This document shows, in pieces, positions 21,378-30,700 of a stretch of 30,700 nt of DNA (its first letter is position 1; each line of letters starts with the position of its first letter). A program made the translations under genes and the position numbers. The stretch is from positions 1 through 30,700 of the forward strand of contig MSJH02000576.1 of assembly GCA_001931875.2 (NCBI GenBank), read 5' to 3'. This DNA comes from Byssochlamys sp. IMV 00236. Its lineage: Eukaryota; Ascomycota; Eurotiomycetes; Eurotiales; Thermoascaceae. Under the pieces are notes generated by a model, which made no database searches, had not been told where the DNA came from, and was given only the letters and a program-made list of their open reading frames with translations.

Positions 21378-21839
21378 TTATGAGGCACGGCAAATAAGTT
21401 CACCGCCTACATTCTTTTCAATGGCGTCTTGAAGTTCCAGTACACCACGATTAGTGTTTATGATGGCAACTTCTCCAGGTTGAAGTGGTTTAATGAATTG
21501 TGCTCTTCTTCCATTGGCAAGATTTTTAAGATCATTGACTGTAAAATAAACTTTCTGTGAAGGCTTGCTAATAACAGCTAATTGAGACAAGACAGGTGAG
21601 TTCTCTTTATATTTTAATGTAAGCCAAAGGCGTCGAGTAGCCACATTTTCATTGGTGGTAGGGGTATAATTTTGATCAGGGCCAAGGTGATTTCCACGGC
21701 TAACGGAGGCAATGAAACCTTCCTTGTAAAGAATGTTGGAAATGGCTAAATTCATTTTTGTCTCTGGTATCGCAATTGTTTGAAGTTTGGCACGGAAGCC
21801 ATTCTGAATTCTTGCACAAACGTCGTGAATGCGAGGCAT
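21378..21839 (-). CDS. mrps8: mitochondrial small-subunit ribosomal protein uS8m
   Basis: Predicted mitoribosomal protein S8 family member, 153 aa, one exon. It starts MPRIHDVCARIQNGFRAKL, matching the bacterial S8 start (D...RIRNG). ILYKEGFIASVSRGNH matches the second conserved block. LWLTLKYKENSPVLSQLAVIS and SKPSQKVYF correspond to the LKY...KRVSKPGLRVY region. The C-terminus VGGELICRAS matches the family's last block (VGGE.LC.VW), with the final aromatic residue missing. Its length fits fungal mitochondrial S8 proteins. No clear presequence is seen; fungal uS8m proteins often lack one. It is on the same strand as the NmrA-like gene, with 302 bp between its stop and that gene's start. Confidence 0.92.
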   Translation of the reverse strand: MPRIHDVCARIQNGFRAKLQTIAIPETKMNLAISNILYKEGFIASVSRGNHLGPDQNYTPTTNENVATRRLWLTLKYKENSPVLSQLAVISKPSQKVYFTVNDLKNLANGRRAQFIKPLQPGEVAIINTNRGVLELQDAIEKNVGGELICRAS

Positions 21840-22806
21840 TGGTGCAAACTGTTAGAAACACTGGGGGGTTGCCTAACGCTGATTCTAAAAATAAGTATGC
21901 CCAGTCCAGAGGAAAAGTGGTCAAAATATGGCCAATCAGAATTGAGAGCAATTCATCTAAGCCACAAGAAGGGAGTTAAGGATAAGGGCAGCATAAGGGA
22001 TGAAAGGCTATTACTACTACCGCGTAAATATCTAAGCATTTGAAATCTATGAAACTTCCTTAATTTGCATGATAAAGAATAACTTGGATGTTGTGGTGCT
22101 ATTAATAGTACAAACTTTATTGTATGGAGCTTGTTTATCAGCTTTCTGTTACCCTTGTAAACAAGTAAAAAGTAGAATATAGGGGTTGTTCTTCATCAAG
22201 TAACATTTTTATTTCACGGCTGTTCTTATCATTTGGTTTACCTATGCAAGCTCAAGCAATTGATAAAGTTAGTGTCTGCTAGAAGATGGTTGTCCAAATT
22301 TTTTATTGCAAGCTCAAAATTGCTATATTCTTGCTTACGATACATTTAGTAAATGGAATGATTAAGTTCAAAACAATGCTTGTGATCAGCTATATAAAAT
22401 GTATCATGTATAGCGCAAGGACACCCGATCTTTGCCGTAGCGCGCTTCTTTTTCTTTTTTCCGTTCTGAAATGAATTTGCAAAGCGAGAACTTTGTAGTT
22501 TTTGGTAAGGCCGATAGTAAGATGTTTTCTTCACTCTTAATGATGATGTATAGTTGAATTTAAAGCGCATGAACTTTACTGCTTAAACGATATCTCGCGC
22601 TTCAGACTCGTCCAGAATAAGATAGAGCTTTGACCTGAAGGACGCTATCACCAGCAGCTATCCTATACACACCCATATACATCCCCTGACGGACGCTTAA
22701 CAGTTCCAAGATTTTTTGAACCGCATCAATTTTTAAAACTGCGATATTACACAGTTTTACAGCTGACAATCATCTTGTGTTTTACTTTTTCTTTACTTTC
22801 TTCATA
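21840..22806. other. intergenic DNA between divergent uS8m and Zn2Cys6 genes
   Basis: The 967 bp hold no ORF I can support. Frames on both strands are short or read through C/T-rich and A-rich runs. It must contain the promoters of both flanking genes; I could not pick out convincing individual elements. Confidence 0.5.
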
Positions 22807-25800
22807 ATGTCAACTAAGAGGACAATAGAGCCTAGAGTTGGCCGTAGCTTTACAGCAATCGCTCCCAATAAAAAGGATGAATCCAATGTATCAGAAGATA
22901 AGCCTCGAACGATACGAGCTTGGTACTACTTACATATGGAGTGATCCAGCAGTAACTAAGATCATGTTATATTTTATTCTTGAAGCGATGCCTGTAGGTT
23001 AAAGAAAGTGAAATGTGAGACCATTCAAGGCTATAAAACATGTAGAAGCTGTATATTGTCATCAGAAGGATGCACATATGATATACCGTAAGTTTTATTA
23101 CTATTGTCATAATATACAATGGTGTTGACTATTACACAAAGAGTTAGAAAGCGAGGTCCGCCAGTAGGGTAAAGTGATCTATCTAATTTTATATCAAAGC
23201 TAATTGAGCTTTTATAGATACACTAATGCCATTATGAGTAAAATACGAAGAATAGAAGCTATATTATCAAAGACACAGCATAGGAATCAAAACAAAAACA
23301 ATTCTAATGATGATAATGATGCTTCCAGAAACTCAATAAGGGAGATCATACAACGCAGATTTCTTAAAGAGCAAGAAGGAAAAAACAACAATAATGGATT
23401 TTCATTAGACAAAAATCTGTTTATTAACCTAACGCGAGCGTTCTTGCCTTATGGAGTGTATTTACAGGAAAATGAAAGCAGAGAGCGCTTGATTGTTCGA
23501 AAGTTGGAGTATGCTGACCTGGATGACGAATTTGACTCTATTGAAGATGCAGTAACAGCAACTGTCATCCAATCTAAAAGTAGCATTCAAAGTATAGAGG
23601 ACTGGGTTCAAAGCATCGCTGGAATTGACAAAGACTTAAGCGATCGTCTACTCAAAGTGTAATTGTCATTGAATGTCAATTCTTTTTCTAAACTTGATTT
23701 TTATAGCTATTTTGCGTGTATCCATTCAGTTGTGCCTGTGCTCAACAAGAAAGTTTTTCTTCAAGAGTATCGTGGCATTGGCACAAGCTTCCCCTTTGCC
23801 CCTCTGCTTCTCGCAATATACATTTCAACTATCGCATACCTTCAAGTGTGTGAAAAATTCGGCGATGCCGAGGCTCTAAATGATGGTAAACCTTGGAATT
23901 TTCCAAAAGATATACTACGAAAGCTTTACGACAGAGTTATACAATATACTATTAAAAGACCCGGCCGCACTCTACATGTGGTCCAAGCTGCTGTACTTGT
24001 ACAAATTTGCCCTTATCAAGGATTAAGATGGGAAAAGCACAGTTTTGTAAACACTGGTGTAAATAATTCTAATAACAATACAAGTGCAATGACTCATGCT
24101 GGTTTCATTTAGGCAATCCGAATGGTAACGTTTTGTTTTGTTTTTGTTTTTTTTGTAAATGTTTGACCCCTTATACGGTCTATAATAGTGTCAAGATTTG
24201 GGACTTTATAGATCAAGTGATATTCTTGATATTTCCCAAGACGAAAAAGAGACTAGGCGAAGGGTTTGGTGGTCTGTATACATGCTCGATCGATGGTATG
24301 CGGCAGAGATTGGTCGTTCAGCGAGTACGCTTGATGAGGTAATGAAAAGATGATATAACTTTAACAATGAGTTAATGTCGACTTTAGGATTGTAACGAAT
24401 TATATCCATCAGAATATGCCGACTATGACGAAGTGATGGACACCATGACAGAAGCAGATCAACATTTACCTCGTTTCCCTTCACTTGACGAAAAAACAGC
24501 GCAACAGTACAAATCAAAGAAGATTCCCTTATACAGATCCTTTGTTCATATGATAAAGCTGTCGCGAATACTAAGCACGGTCTTGCATAATCTGTATACC
24601 CCTAAGGCCAGACAACACTGTAAAGAACATGGTAGTGATACTATCATTAGTCGTATAGATAATGAGTTATCCAGTTGGAGAGCATCGTTTCCCCCTCTTT
24701 CAGAAATCGTATCAGTTAATCAAAACAACTCGTCCAACGAAGTCCACAGTGATATAATATCGACTTCAGGTAATGAATAATGTTTAACAAGTAAACTATT
24801 TACCAATGTACATATCTCAAGGAATCATCTGTCTTGCTTATTACACACTTTTAATCCTCTTGCACCGAACTTTTATAACAATTAGTAAAGACAGTAGCAC
24901 AAATGCAAAAATATCAGCACAGACTTCTTTAGCAATTTGCACCAATGCAGCAACAAAAATTGTAGAGATCTCTGAGAGAATGAACTATAAAGACTTACTT
25001 CTCATATCATGGAGCTATGTGTTTTATCCGATAACTACCGCTACATTCATCCATATTTTTAATGCCTGTAATCCAGAAAAGACAGTTTCACAATATGCTA
25101 AATCAAACCTTTTACGAAGCTTAGCTATGATTGATAAATTAAGCACAGTATTTTCTTCTAAAGATGAAGATGAAATATCAATCAGAAAGAACATTTTGAA
25201 AAGCAAACTATGTTCTGAGGATCCAGAATTTGCTCAAAAGCTACAGAGTCAAAATAAAGACACAAAGCTACGTAAAAAAGCGATAAAAAAGAAAAGGATG
25301 GACAAATCTTGTAACAGCTCTAGAGGACCATCACCGAGTAACTCGCTTAACGATATAAAAGAGTCTCCGGACCAAGCTACTTCTATAGTAACGGATGGCT
25401 TGGAGTGGTTGGATGGCCTTTATACCTCTTCACAGCAAAATATACAACAAGGCGTCTTTCCTATGCCAAGCAATCTGATAATGGATTATTCTACACAACA
25501 ACAACAACCCTTGGACATGTATTCAATTCGACAGTTTGGTTTCAATACAACGGACCAAGGCTTAACACTACAGCCACATACAAATTATCTATTTTATAAT
25601 GAAAACACACAAGATCCTTTACAAGCTGTGCCTATTCACAATACAACACCAAGCTTGTTTTACGATAATAATCCGCTTTCTCTTAATGCATCCAACTTGG
25701 CAGATCAAACACATATAAGTAATGGAAACATGCTGACAGATATTAACTGCTTTCCTGGTGATATGCAGACTAATAATAATGTACAGCATGCACCTTTAAT

Positions 25801-25909
25801 ATCTCATAATTCGATGGAATTCCTTGGAAACGACCTAAATAGCACATTCTGGGGTGTGCCAGATGATATGAACCTGAGTAGCTTATATAACTATATATTT
25901 CTATCGTAA
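22807..25909 (+). CDS. Zn2Cys6 transcription factor with Fungal_trans domain
   Basis: Predicted zinc-cluster regulator of about 888 aa. Exons: 22807-22922, 22986-23087, 23142-23168, 23218-23658, 23707-24046, 24113-24124, 24189-24338, 24388-24748, 24792-25909. The cluster has Cys39, 42, 49, 58, 61 and 68 (CDACRLKKVKC, CRSC, C); its first Cys codon is split by intron 1. A 27-nt exon encodes the VRKRGPPVG linker. The Fungal_trans domain runs from about 222 (YFACIHSVVPVLNKKVFL) to ~520. A 12-nt exon encodes AIRM (343-346), restoring the family motif W-X5-AIRM-X-QDLGL; next comes RRRVWWSVYMLDR. The C-terminal third is Asn/Gln-rich. The weakest point is the joint at 24748/24792: frame 1 must pass to frame 2, either by a 43-nt intron with a GTGATA donor (used here) or by removing 22 nt after 24769. 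Targets are unknown. Confidence 0.82.
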
Positions 25910-25910
25910 C

Positions 25911-25916
25911 AATAAA
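25911..25916 (+). terminator. polyadenylation signal of the Zn2Cys6 gene
   Basis: AATAAA begins one base after the TAA stop; the 3' UTR is then very short or another signal is used. The neighbour on the right is convergent, with 230 bp between the two stops. Confidence 0.4.
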
Positions 25917-26127
25917 TAGAGTATAAGTTCTGAAGACTCGCATTTATTTTCTATAATAGCAATTACATTTGTACACTTTAGCTGCTTTTTGTTTATGAGG
26001 GGATAAAGTCAACAACAGCAACAAGTACTTGTTTTACTTGTTTATGTATTGTCAATTTTGGCAAATGACGATAAATCAAGGACCTTGGCACGTTTTTAAA
26101 GAGTAAGTGATCATAAATATGTTAATT

Positions 26128-26133
26128 TTTATT
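26128..26133 (-). terminator. polyadenylation signal of the SZT2-like gene
   Basis: TTTATT on plus (AATAAA on minus) lies 7 nt past the stop at 26140-26142. Confidence 0.45.
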
Positions 26134-26139
26134 AAAATT

Positions 26140-29100
26140 CTAGGTATCCTTGTTTGAAACCACTCTCCATATATAATAATACAAATTTTTTGCCAAACTA
26201 ACTACCTGTTCCTGCTCAGGCCCTCTGATACCGACCTGTTTAGCCCTCTTCTCTCGAGTCACCAACCATCCTTGAATAGTCTTACTTGGATCAAGCGTCA
26301 AAACGATCATAAAGTCCATATATCTTGCATTATATAATAATACGTGTCTTGCTCCATTTGCGTAAAAATCTTTTGCATTGTTGCGAGCCATAGCGGTAAT
26401 CATGTTCAATGCATTATCCCAGTTCAGTTTTAGTTTAAAAATAGACGCAATACCATCATCTAATTCTGTGACATCAATTCGTTCAAACTGGTTTAGTAAA
26501 GCAATGAGTTCAGGATGCTCCATCTTTTGACTACTGGTATTCTTGTTGATGTTGGCAGAATACAGCTTATTCCAATCCTGTATTTGTTTGCTCATTGTAA
26601 TAGCCTAGATAACCTACTTTAGTCTCTTGCTAAATATATAAAGTTCTATTATACCTCTGCAGTAATGCTATCTATCTTTGTTTTTGCACCGGATATGACA
26701 TCTATTAAGCTATATTGTTCATCTGCAGCCTTGATTACGACCATATCTTCAAGTTTATCGGATGAGTCACTTTTTATATACCAACTTGTACGAGCCATGC
26801 TGTCCGGTGTAAGTTTTTCTTGGTTTGAGACAAGTATAAAGTATTCGATGACAGTGTCATGCTCTGTATGGCTATCCGATCTCTTTGTATGCATGCTTTT
26901 GCTTCCAGGAGATATAGCTAGTGTATACTTCCATTGTGTCCCTGAATCTTTGTTGCTTTCCTCAAGTGTATTAAATGAAGAATTGTTGCATGAGATACTT
27001 GCAGCTAAAAAACTATTCCTGGATAGTAAACTGTTCCAACCACTTCGGGTACAAATTTTAAGCAGGTTTTCGAAAAATGTTGACAATGAGACACTAGAAG
27101 TCTTGATATGAACCATTCCATGCACCAATCGATCTTTACAGAAAGGTGGTGGTGGATGATCCGATTGAGAGAAGCGTCGCATAAAAAATACAATGTCAAA
27201 ATCAGATGGCAGTGTCTCTGGCGCTTCTAAAGCATGACTAAAATACCGTATATGAAAATCATATACAAAGGAGTTGATGTGTATAAGTTGTTTAAAACGA
27301 CCACAATTCTCTTCAAACTTTCGAAAGTTTTCTCGCTTCTTATTACGGGTCTCTGGATGAAACCTTCGATAATCCAGACGTCCATATTGCCGGTGGAGAC
27401 TATATAGTGTTACTGATAAAAATATTCCAGTCAATCGAACTTCACAAATAATCGAGCCTCCTTCAAACACACTAAGTAGGTATACTGGAGAACAGCTTGC
27501 TGTCAGTTGTTTGCCTACAACAAACTCTGATGATTTCATGACTCGTTCCGCTTCATCATCTTCTGATTTGGCAAACTCAAGTAGTTGCATATCTGCTCCT
27601 TCAAGGTACGTTGCATATTCGGTTATTAGAGAATTGGCCATTTTCACGTACCAATCCACAATGGCTTGTGTCGCTTGACCTTGGGATACGCTTTGCCAGT
27701 GTTTTTCTGGATCGCAGAATATCAATGGCGCTCTACAGAAATGGAGAACTCTTGATGATCTTATAATGGTGGATACTTCTTGTCTCGTTAGCTTTTCTGC
27801 TGCCTCTGGTTCTGCATTTAGATTTCCATAACGGTTTCTCCACTTTATGTATACTTTCAACGCTTTTCGATGTGCGGATTGAACCTTGGATCGTCTCATG
27901 AGCGCTTCCATAAAAGTTTGACCATGGCGACGTAGGACATCAGTGTCTTTCCCAAGTAGACCATCAGCGACTGAATCTGTAATTGAATCCATGAGAGCTC
28001 TTTCCAATTCAGCATTTTTCAACAAGGACTTTTGAAGAAGCATATTAACATACGCTTCTTGATCTTTTAGTCTTGCCGCAATAGATGAAGGCGACGGCTC
28101 GATATGCTTATGAGCTTCTAGCTGTGTTTTGGAAGCAAATGCTATCAAATCTTTAAGATCAAGCATGTTCGCTGGAGGTGATCCATTATTCTCTGAGGTA
28201 CGCTGGTTGGGTCCTTTGGGATTCAAATGGTCTGCTTGTACAGGCTTTTTAAAGACAGGAGAGGCAGAATGATTTTGAAGAAGGGATGCTGACACATTCG
28301 TTGCTTTCGATATATTCCCGATTACAGCATTATACTGTTCTACAGTATGCTTGATTGAGTTCGTGTGGTGGAATAAGCCCATCTTTTGATGCAATATGTT
28401 GGTAAGTATATTATTTCTTGCTTCTTGTCTGTTGATGATTGAATCGATACTTTTGAATAAATCAGTCGAAAACGATTGAGACCAGTTGTAAGTGTAAACT
28501 GATAAATTATTCGCATCCAGGTTTAACATCAAAAAGCAGTGCTTTCGTCCATCCAGTTGTGGGCCATTCTTATGCGCATTTGTAGAATTAGAGATAGTGC
28601 TAGACGCCCTTGACCTTTCTTGCTTTATGCTCTTTGCGTTCTTTTGCCTGCTACTGTTATCTGTCATGACTGAGTCTTCAGAATCTCTTCTAGATTTCGA
28701 TGCTTGGCTGTCGACTGTACTGGCAACGCTAAGGCGTCTTGATTGCACTGAATTATTTTCAAATTTTTCTACAAATTCTTGCAACCCACTAATGGCAACT
28801 AAACGAATATTGTCCCTAAAGCTTTGGCTAAGATACTCGTGCTCCTTGTACAGTAACCAGTCATTACTTGGCTTAGATTGGCTATCTGTATTATCCCAAG
28901 GCTCTTTATCCAAAAAGGTGCAAGCAACAACCGGGCGGAACGAGATATCCAATTTGCGCAATTTTGCATCTAAAAAGCGTAAAAGGTCGCTTATATACCA
29001 GGGACTCGCTTGAATCTTCTTGTTCATACATAGCACAGTTGGATTATTTATCTGCGGTGACCTGTTCAATATATACAGCACGGAATCGATAAATTTACTT

Positions 29101-30660
29101 CGCAGCGCAGCTCTTAGACGTCCTTTTGGTTTTGCAGCAGAAATTTGTGGAGGATCTGTTTGATCTGTCAATATAGAACCAATGTTTATCGTAACCGTCT
29201 TTTCAATAAAGTAGTCGCACAGACTTTGCTGGTAACATGCATACAGGTGTTGGATCAAAGCACTGCTGTCTACTGTTCCAATGGACCAGATGTCTATCCA
29301 GAGGTAATATTTCGTATCTTCAAAAGTAAATTCGCGGAAACTGTGTTCAAAGCAGTAAGGGATTGAAGAAGGATCAAACTTGTCATCGCTGGGTGCTTGA
29401 GTATGGCTATTCGCTACAGGTTCGCCTGCTTCATCAAGAAGTGTAATGCATATGCCAGCCATACCTTGACCCACAACTAATTCAAGAGATGTTGAAGAAC
29501 CAGGTACTCGTTTGGTGCAGTTGTAATAAAAGCAAAGAGTATTTGCTAGCCCATCTTTGCTTTGACTAGTGTATATATAAAAACATTAGAATTTATGGTT
29601 ATAGCCTTTTTTTCCTTTCAAACTATGTATTACCTATTTGACTGATCAGGGGAGGCCACACGAATAGCGTGATGCTGTTCATTATAAAACACATTTTCAT
29701 GATAAAACCTGATTGCTTCCGTAACATCTGGACCTTGTAAGGGTTTAATGTTATCTGTTGCAGTGATTTGATTAAGGCAGTATAAAAGCAGAATGGGATC
29801 CGTAACGATGCTTGGAACTCGTAGAACATCTCTGGCCGTTGGTGTCTTCCAAACTGGCAAAATAAATTCCACATCCTTTGACCAAATATTAGTTAATAAG
29901 CATATTAAAAGAACGATCTACATTACCGCTAAAGTAGGTTTTGATGTAGTGTTTCTAGCAAAGAATTGCTGTACTTCGGTCAGTGTAATCTGTGTAAGCA
30001 CTCGATTCTCTATCATGTTGACAAATTCTGCTTCGACCCAGTTCGGAAGATCGACACCAAAGATTTGAATGACTAATTCTCTAGTTTCTGTACCTGCAGG
30101 TCTAGAGTTGGTCGATGCTTTCTTCTTTATAGCTGCATCCGTTTGCATGGATAGATCACGCTTTATGCCTTGTTCCCCACTAAAGCTGATTACTGTTCGA
30201 GCGTCATCGTCCACAAGTTTTGTTTTTTCTGTATATCCGGGAGAACTGCAAACAGTGCTAGGAGATGCATGGTTGTTACTCCCAACCACTTCTTCAAATA
30301 TCTTACAATAGACTATCGATCCATCTCTTTCAACGACAAACATGTTGGGTCGGTTAGTTACTGTAAACAGTCGCAAAACATCCGATGTTAAGACTTTTAG
30401 AGTGATATTTGGTTGAAGGCGCCAGTGCAGAGGTATCCGTTTTGTAAAGAGGAGAGGGCAAGCGAACTGACCAAAAGAAAAGCGTGGTTCTTGATTTAGA
30501 GGCGTCCTTTGGCTATCGTGCGTTTGGATATCAGAAAATTCGTCGCTTGTCAGTTCTTCATTGGATTCTTCTGAAGTCGAATCAGCTTCATTTGTTATAG
30601 AAGGCGCTTCAAGGTATTTACTATAATAAAGCAAGAGTTGAGTATCTGTTTCTTTTCTGC
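26140..30660 (-). CDS. SZT2-like (KICSTOR) giant protein, C-terminal part, 5' cut off
   Basis: Partial gene: at least 1,441 codons with no start inside the window. Exons on minus: from the window edge to 29927, then 29875-29634, 29565-26655 and 26604-26140; introns are 51, 68 and 50 nt, with frame kept throughout. The join at intron 29926-29876 gives ARNTTSKPTLADVEFILP, preceded by VIQIFGVDLPNWVEAEFV. I read this as the conserved SZT2 block with the FGVDPP-like and ARNP...LTPADV motifs. Further blocks are KVYIKWRNRYGNL, FCRAPLIFCDPEKHWQ, SPVYLLSVFEGGSIICEVRL and HINSFVYDFHIRYFSHALE. In animals SZT2 scaffolds KICSTOR, which holds GATOR1 at the lysosome and restrains TORC1 on starvation. Identification rests on remembered motifs, not a search. 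The open frame continues to the poly(T) end, but a TTATAG acceptor near 30621 could mark the true exon start. The final exon (154 aa) joins at GAG|GCT. Confidence 0.65.
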
Positions 30661-30662
30661 TT

Positions 30663-30666
<4 letters not shown>

Positions 30667-30700
<34 letters not shown>
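30667..30700. repeat. poly(T) homopolymer at window end
   Basis: The last 34 bases are all T. Read on the minus strand this is poly(A) immediately upstream of, or inside an intron of, the SZT2-like gene, which is cut here. It is probably an assembly end. Confidence 0.9.

Noticed and set aside
21076..21393. N-terminal extension of the NmrA-like ORF
   Set aside because: The frame is open, but it passes through the predicted TATA box and poly(A) signal region of the neighbour, and the ATG at 21075 lies directly before the first Rossmann strand.
1..30700. A novel operon-like or defence system
   Set aside because: The genes are ordinary spliced eukaryotic loci from unrelated families on both strands; nothing indicates a mobile, defence or biosynthetic cluster.

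Overview
The window looks like nuclear DNA of an early-diverging filamentous fungus, most probably a Mucorales-type Mucoromycota. The evidence is AT-rich DNA, long poly(A)/poly(T) runs, many 43-72 nt GT-AG introns, and a typically fungal gene set: an ERMES subunit, a Gid9/MAEA E3 subunit, a Zn2Cys6 regulator with a Fungal_trans domain, and GATA factors with 17-residue loops. It begins with 27 A and ends with 34 T, so it may be a whole contig that broke at homopolymers.

Layout from left to right. A two-finger GATA factor (minus, 49-1715) lies directly downstream of a seven-exon Gid9/Fyv10/MAEA ubiquitin-ligase gene (minus, 1865-3364). That gene shares a 158-bp divergent promoter region with a CHY zinc-finger/RWD-like gene (plus, 3523-6176). 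Next come a 2-kb stretch with broken coding traces, a Whi3/Scw1-like two-RRM protein with His and Gln runs (plus, 8247-9644), a 1.9-kb AT-rich gap, and a rhodanese-plus-tyrosine-phosphatase protein of the Pyp1/Ptp2/Ptp3 type (plus, 11545-14049). A 1.35-kb gap with splice signals on both strands separates this from the convergent mdm34 gene (minus, 15398-17116). A 2.8-kb gap holding only small orphan ORFs follows. Then come an NmrA-like oxidoreductase-fold gene (minus, 19940-21075), mitochondrial ribosomal protein uS8m (minus, 21378-21839), a nine-exon Zn2Cys6 transcription factor (plus, 22807-25909) and the 3' part of a very large gene resembling SZT2 of the KICSTOR complex (minus, 26140 to the right end).

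The genes do not form an operon or obvious cluster. Several belong to nutrient and stress signalling in other organisms: an AreA/Gaf1-type GATA factor (nitrogen), the GID E3 (gluconeogenic enzyme turnover), a MAPK-type PTP (stress MAPK), Whi3 (growth and cell-cycle mRNA control) and SZT2 (TORC1). I treat this as background, not proof of a linked system. I found no mobile element with recognisable ends, no CRISPR, no rRNA and no convincing tRNA. Gene models below were spliced by hand from reading frame, GT-AG sites and family motifs; all intron positions are predictions.
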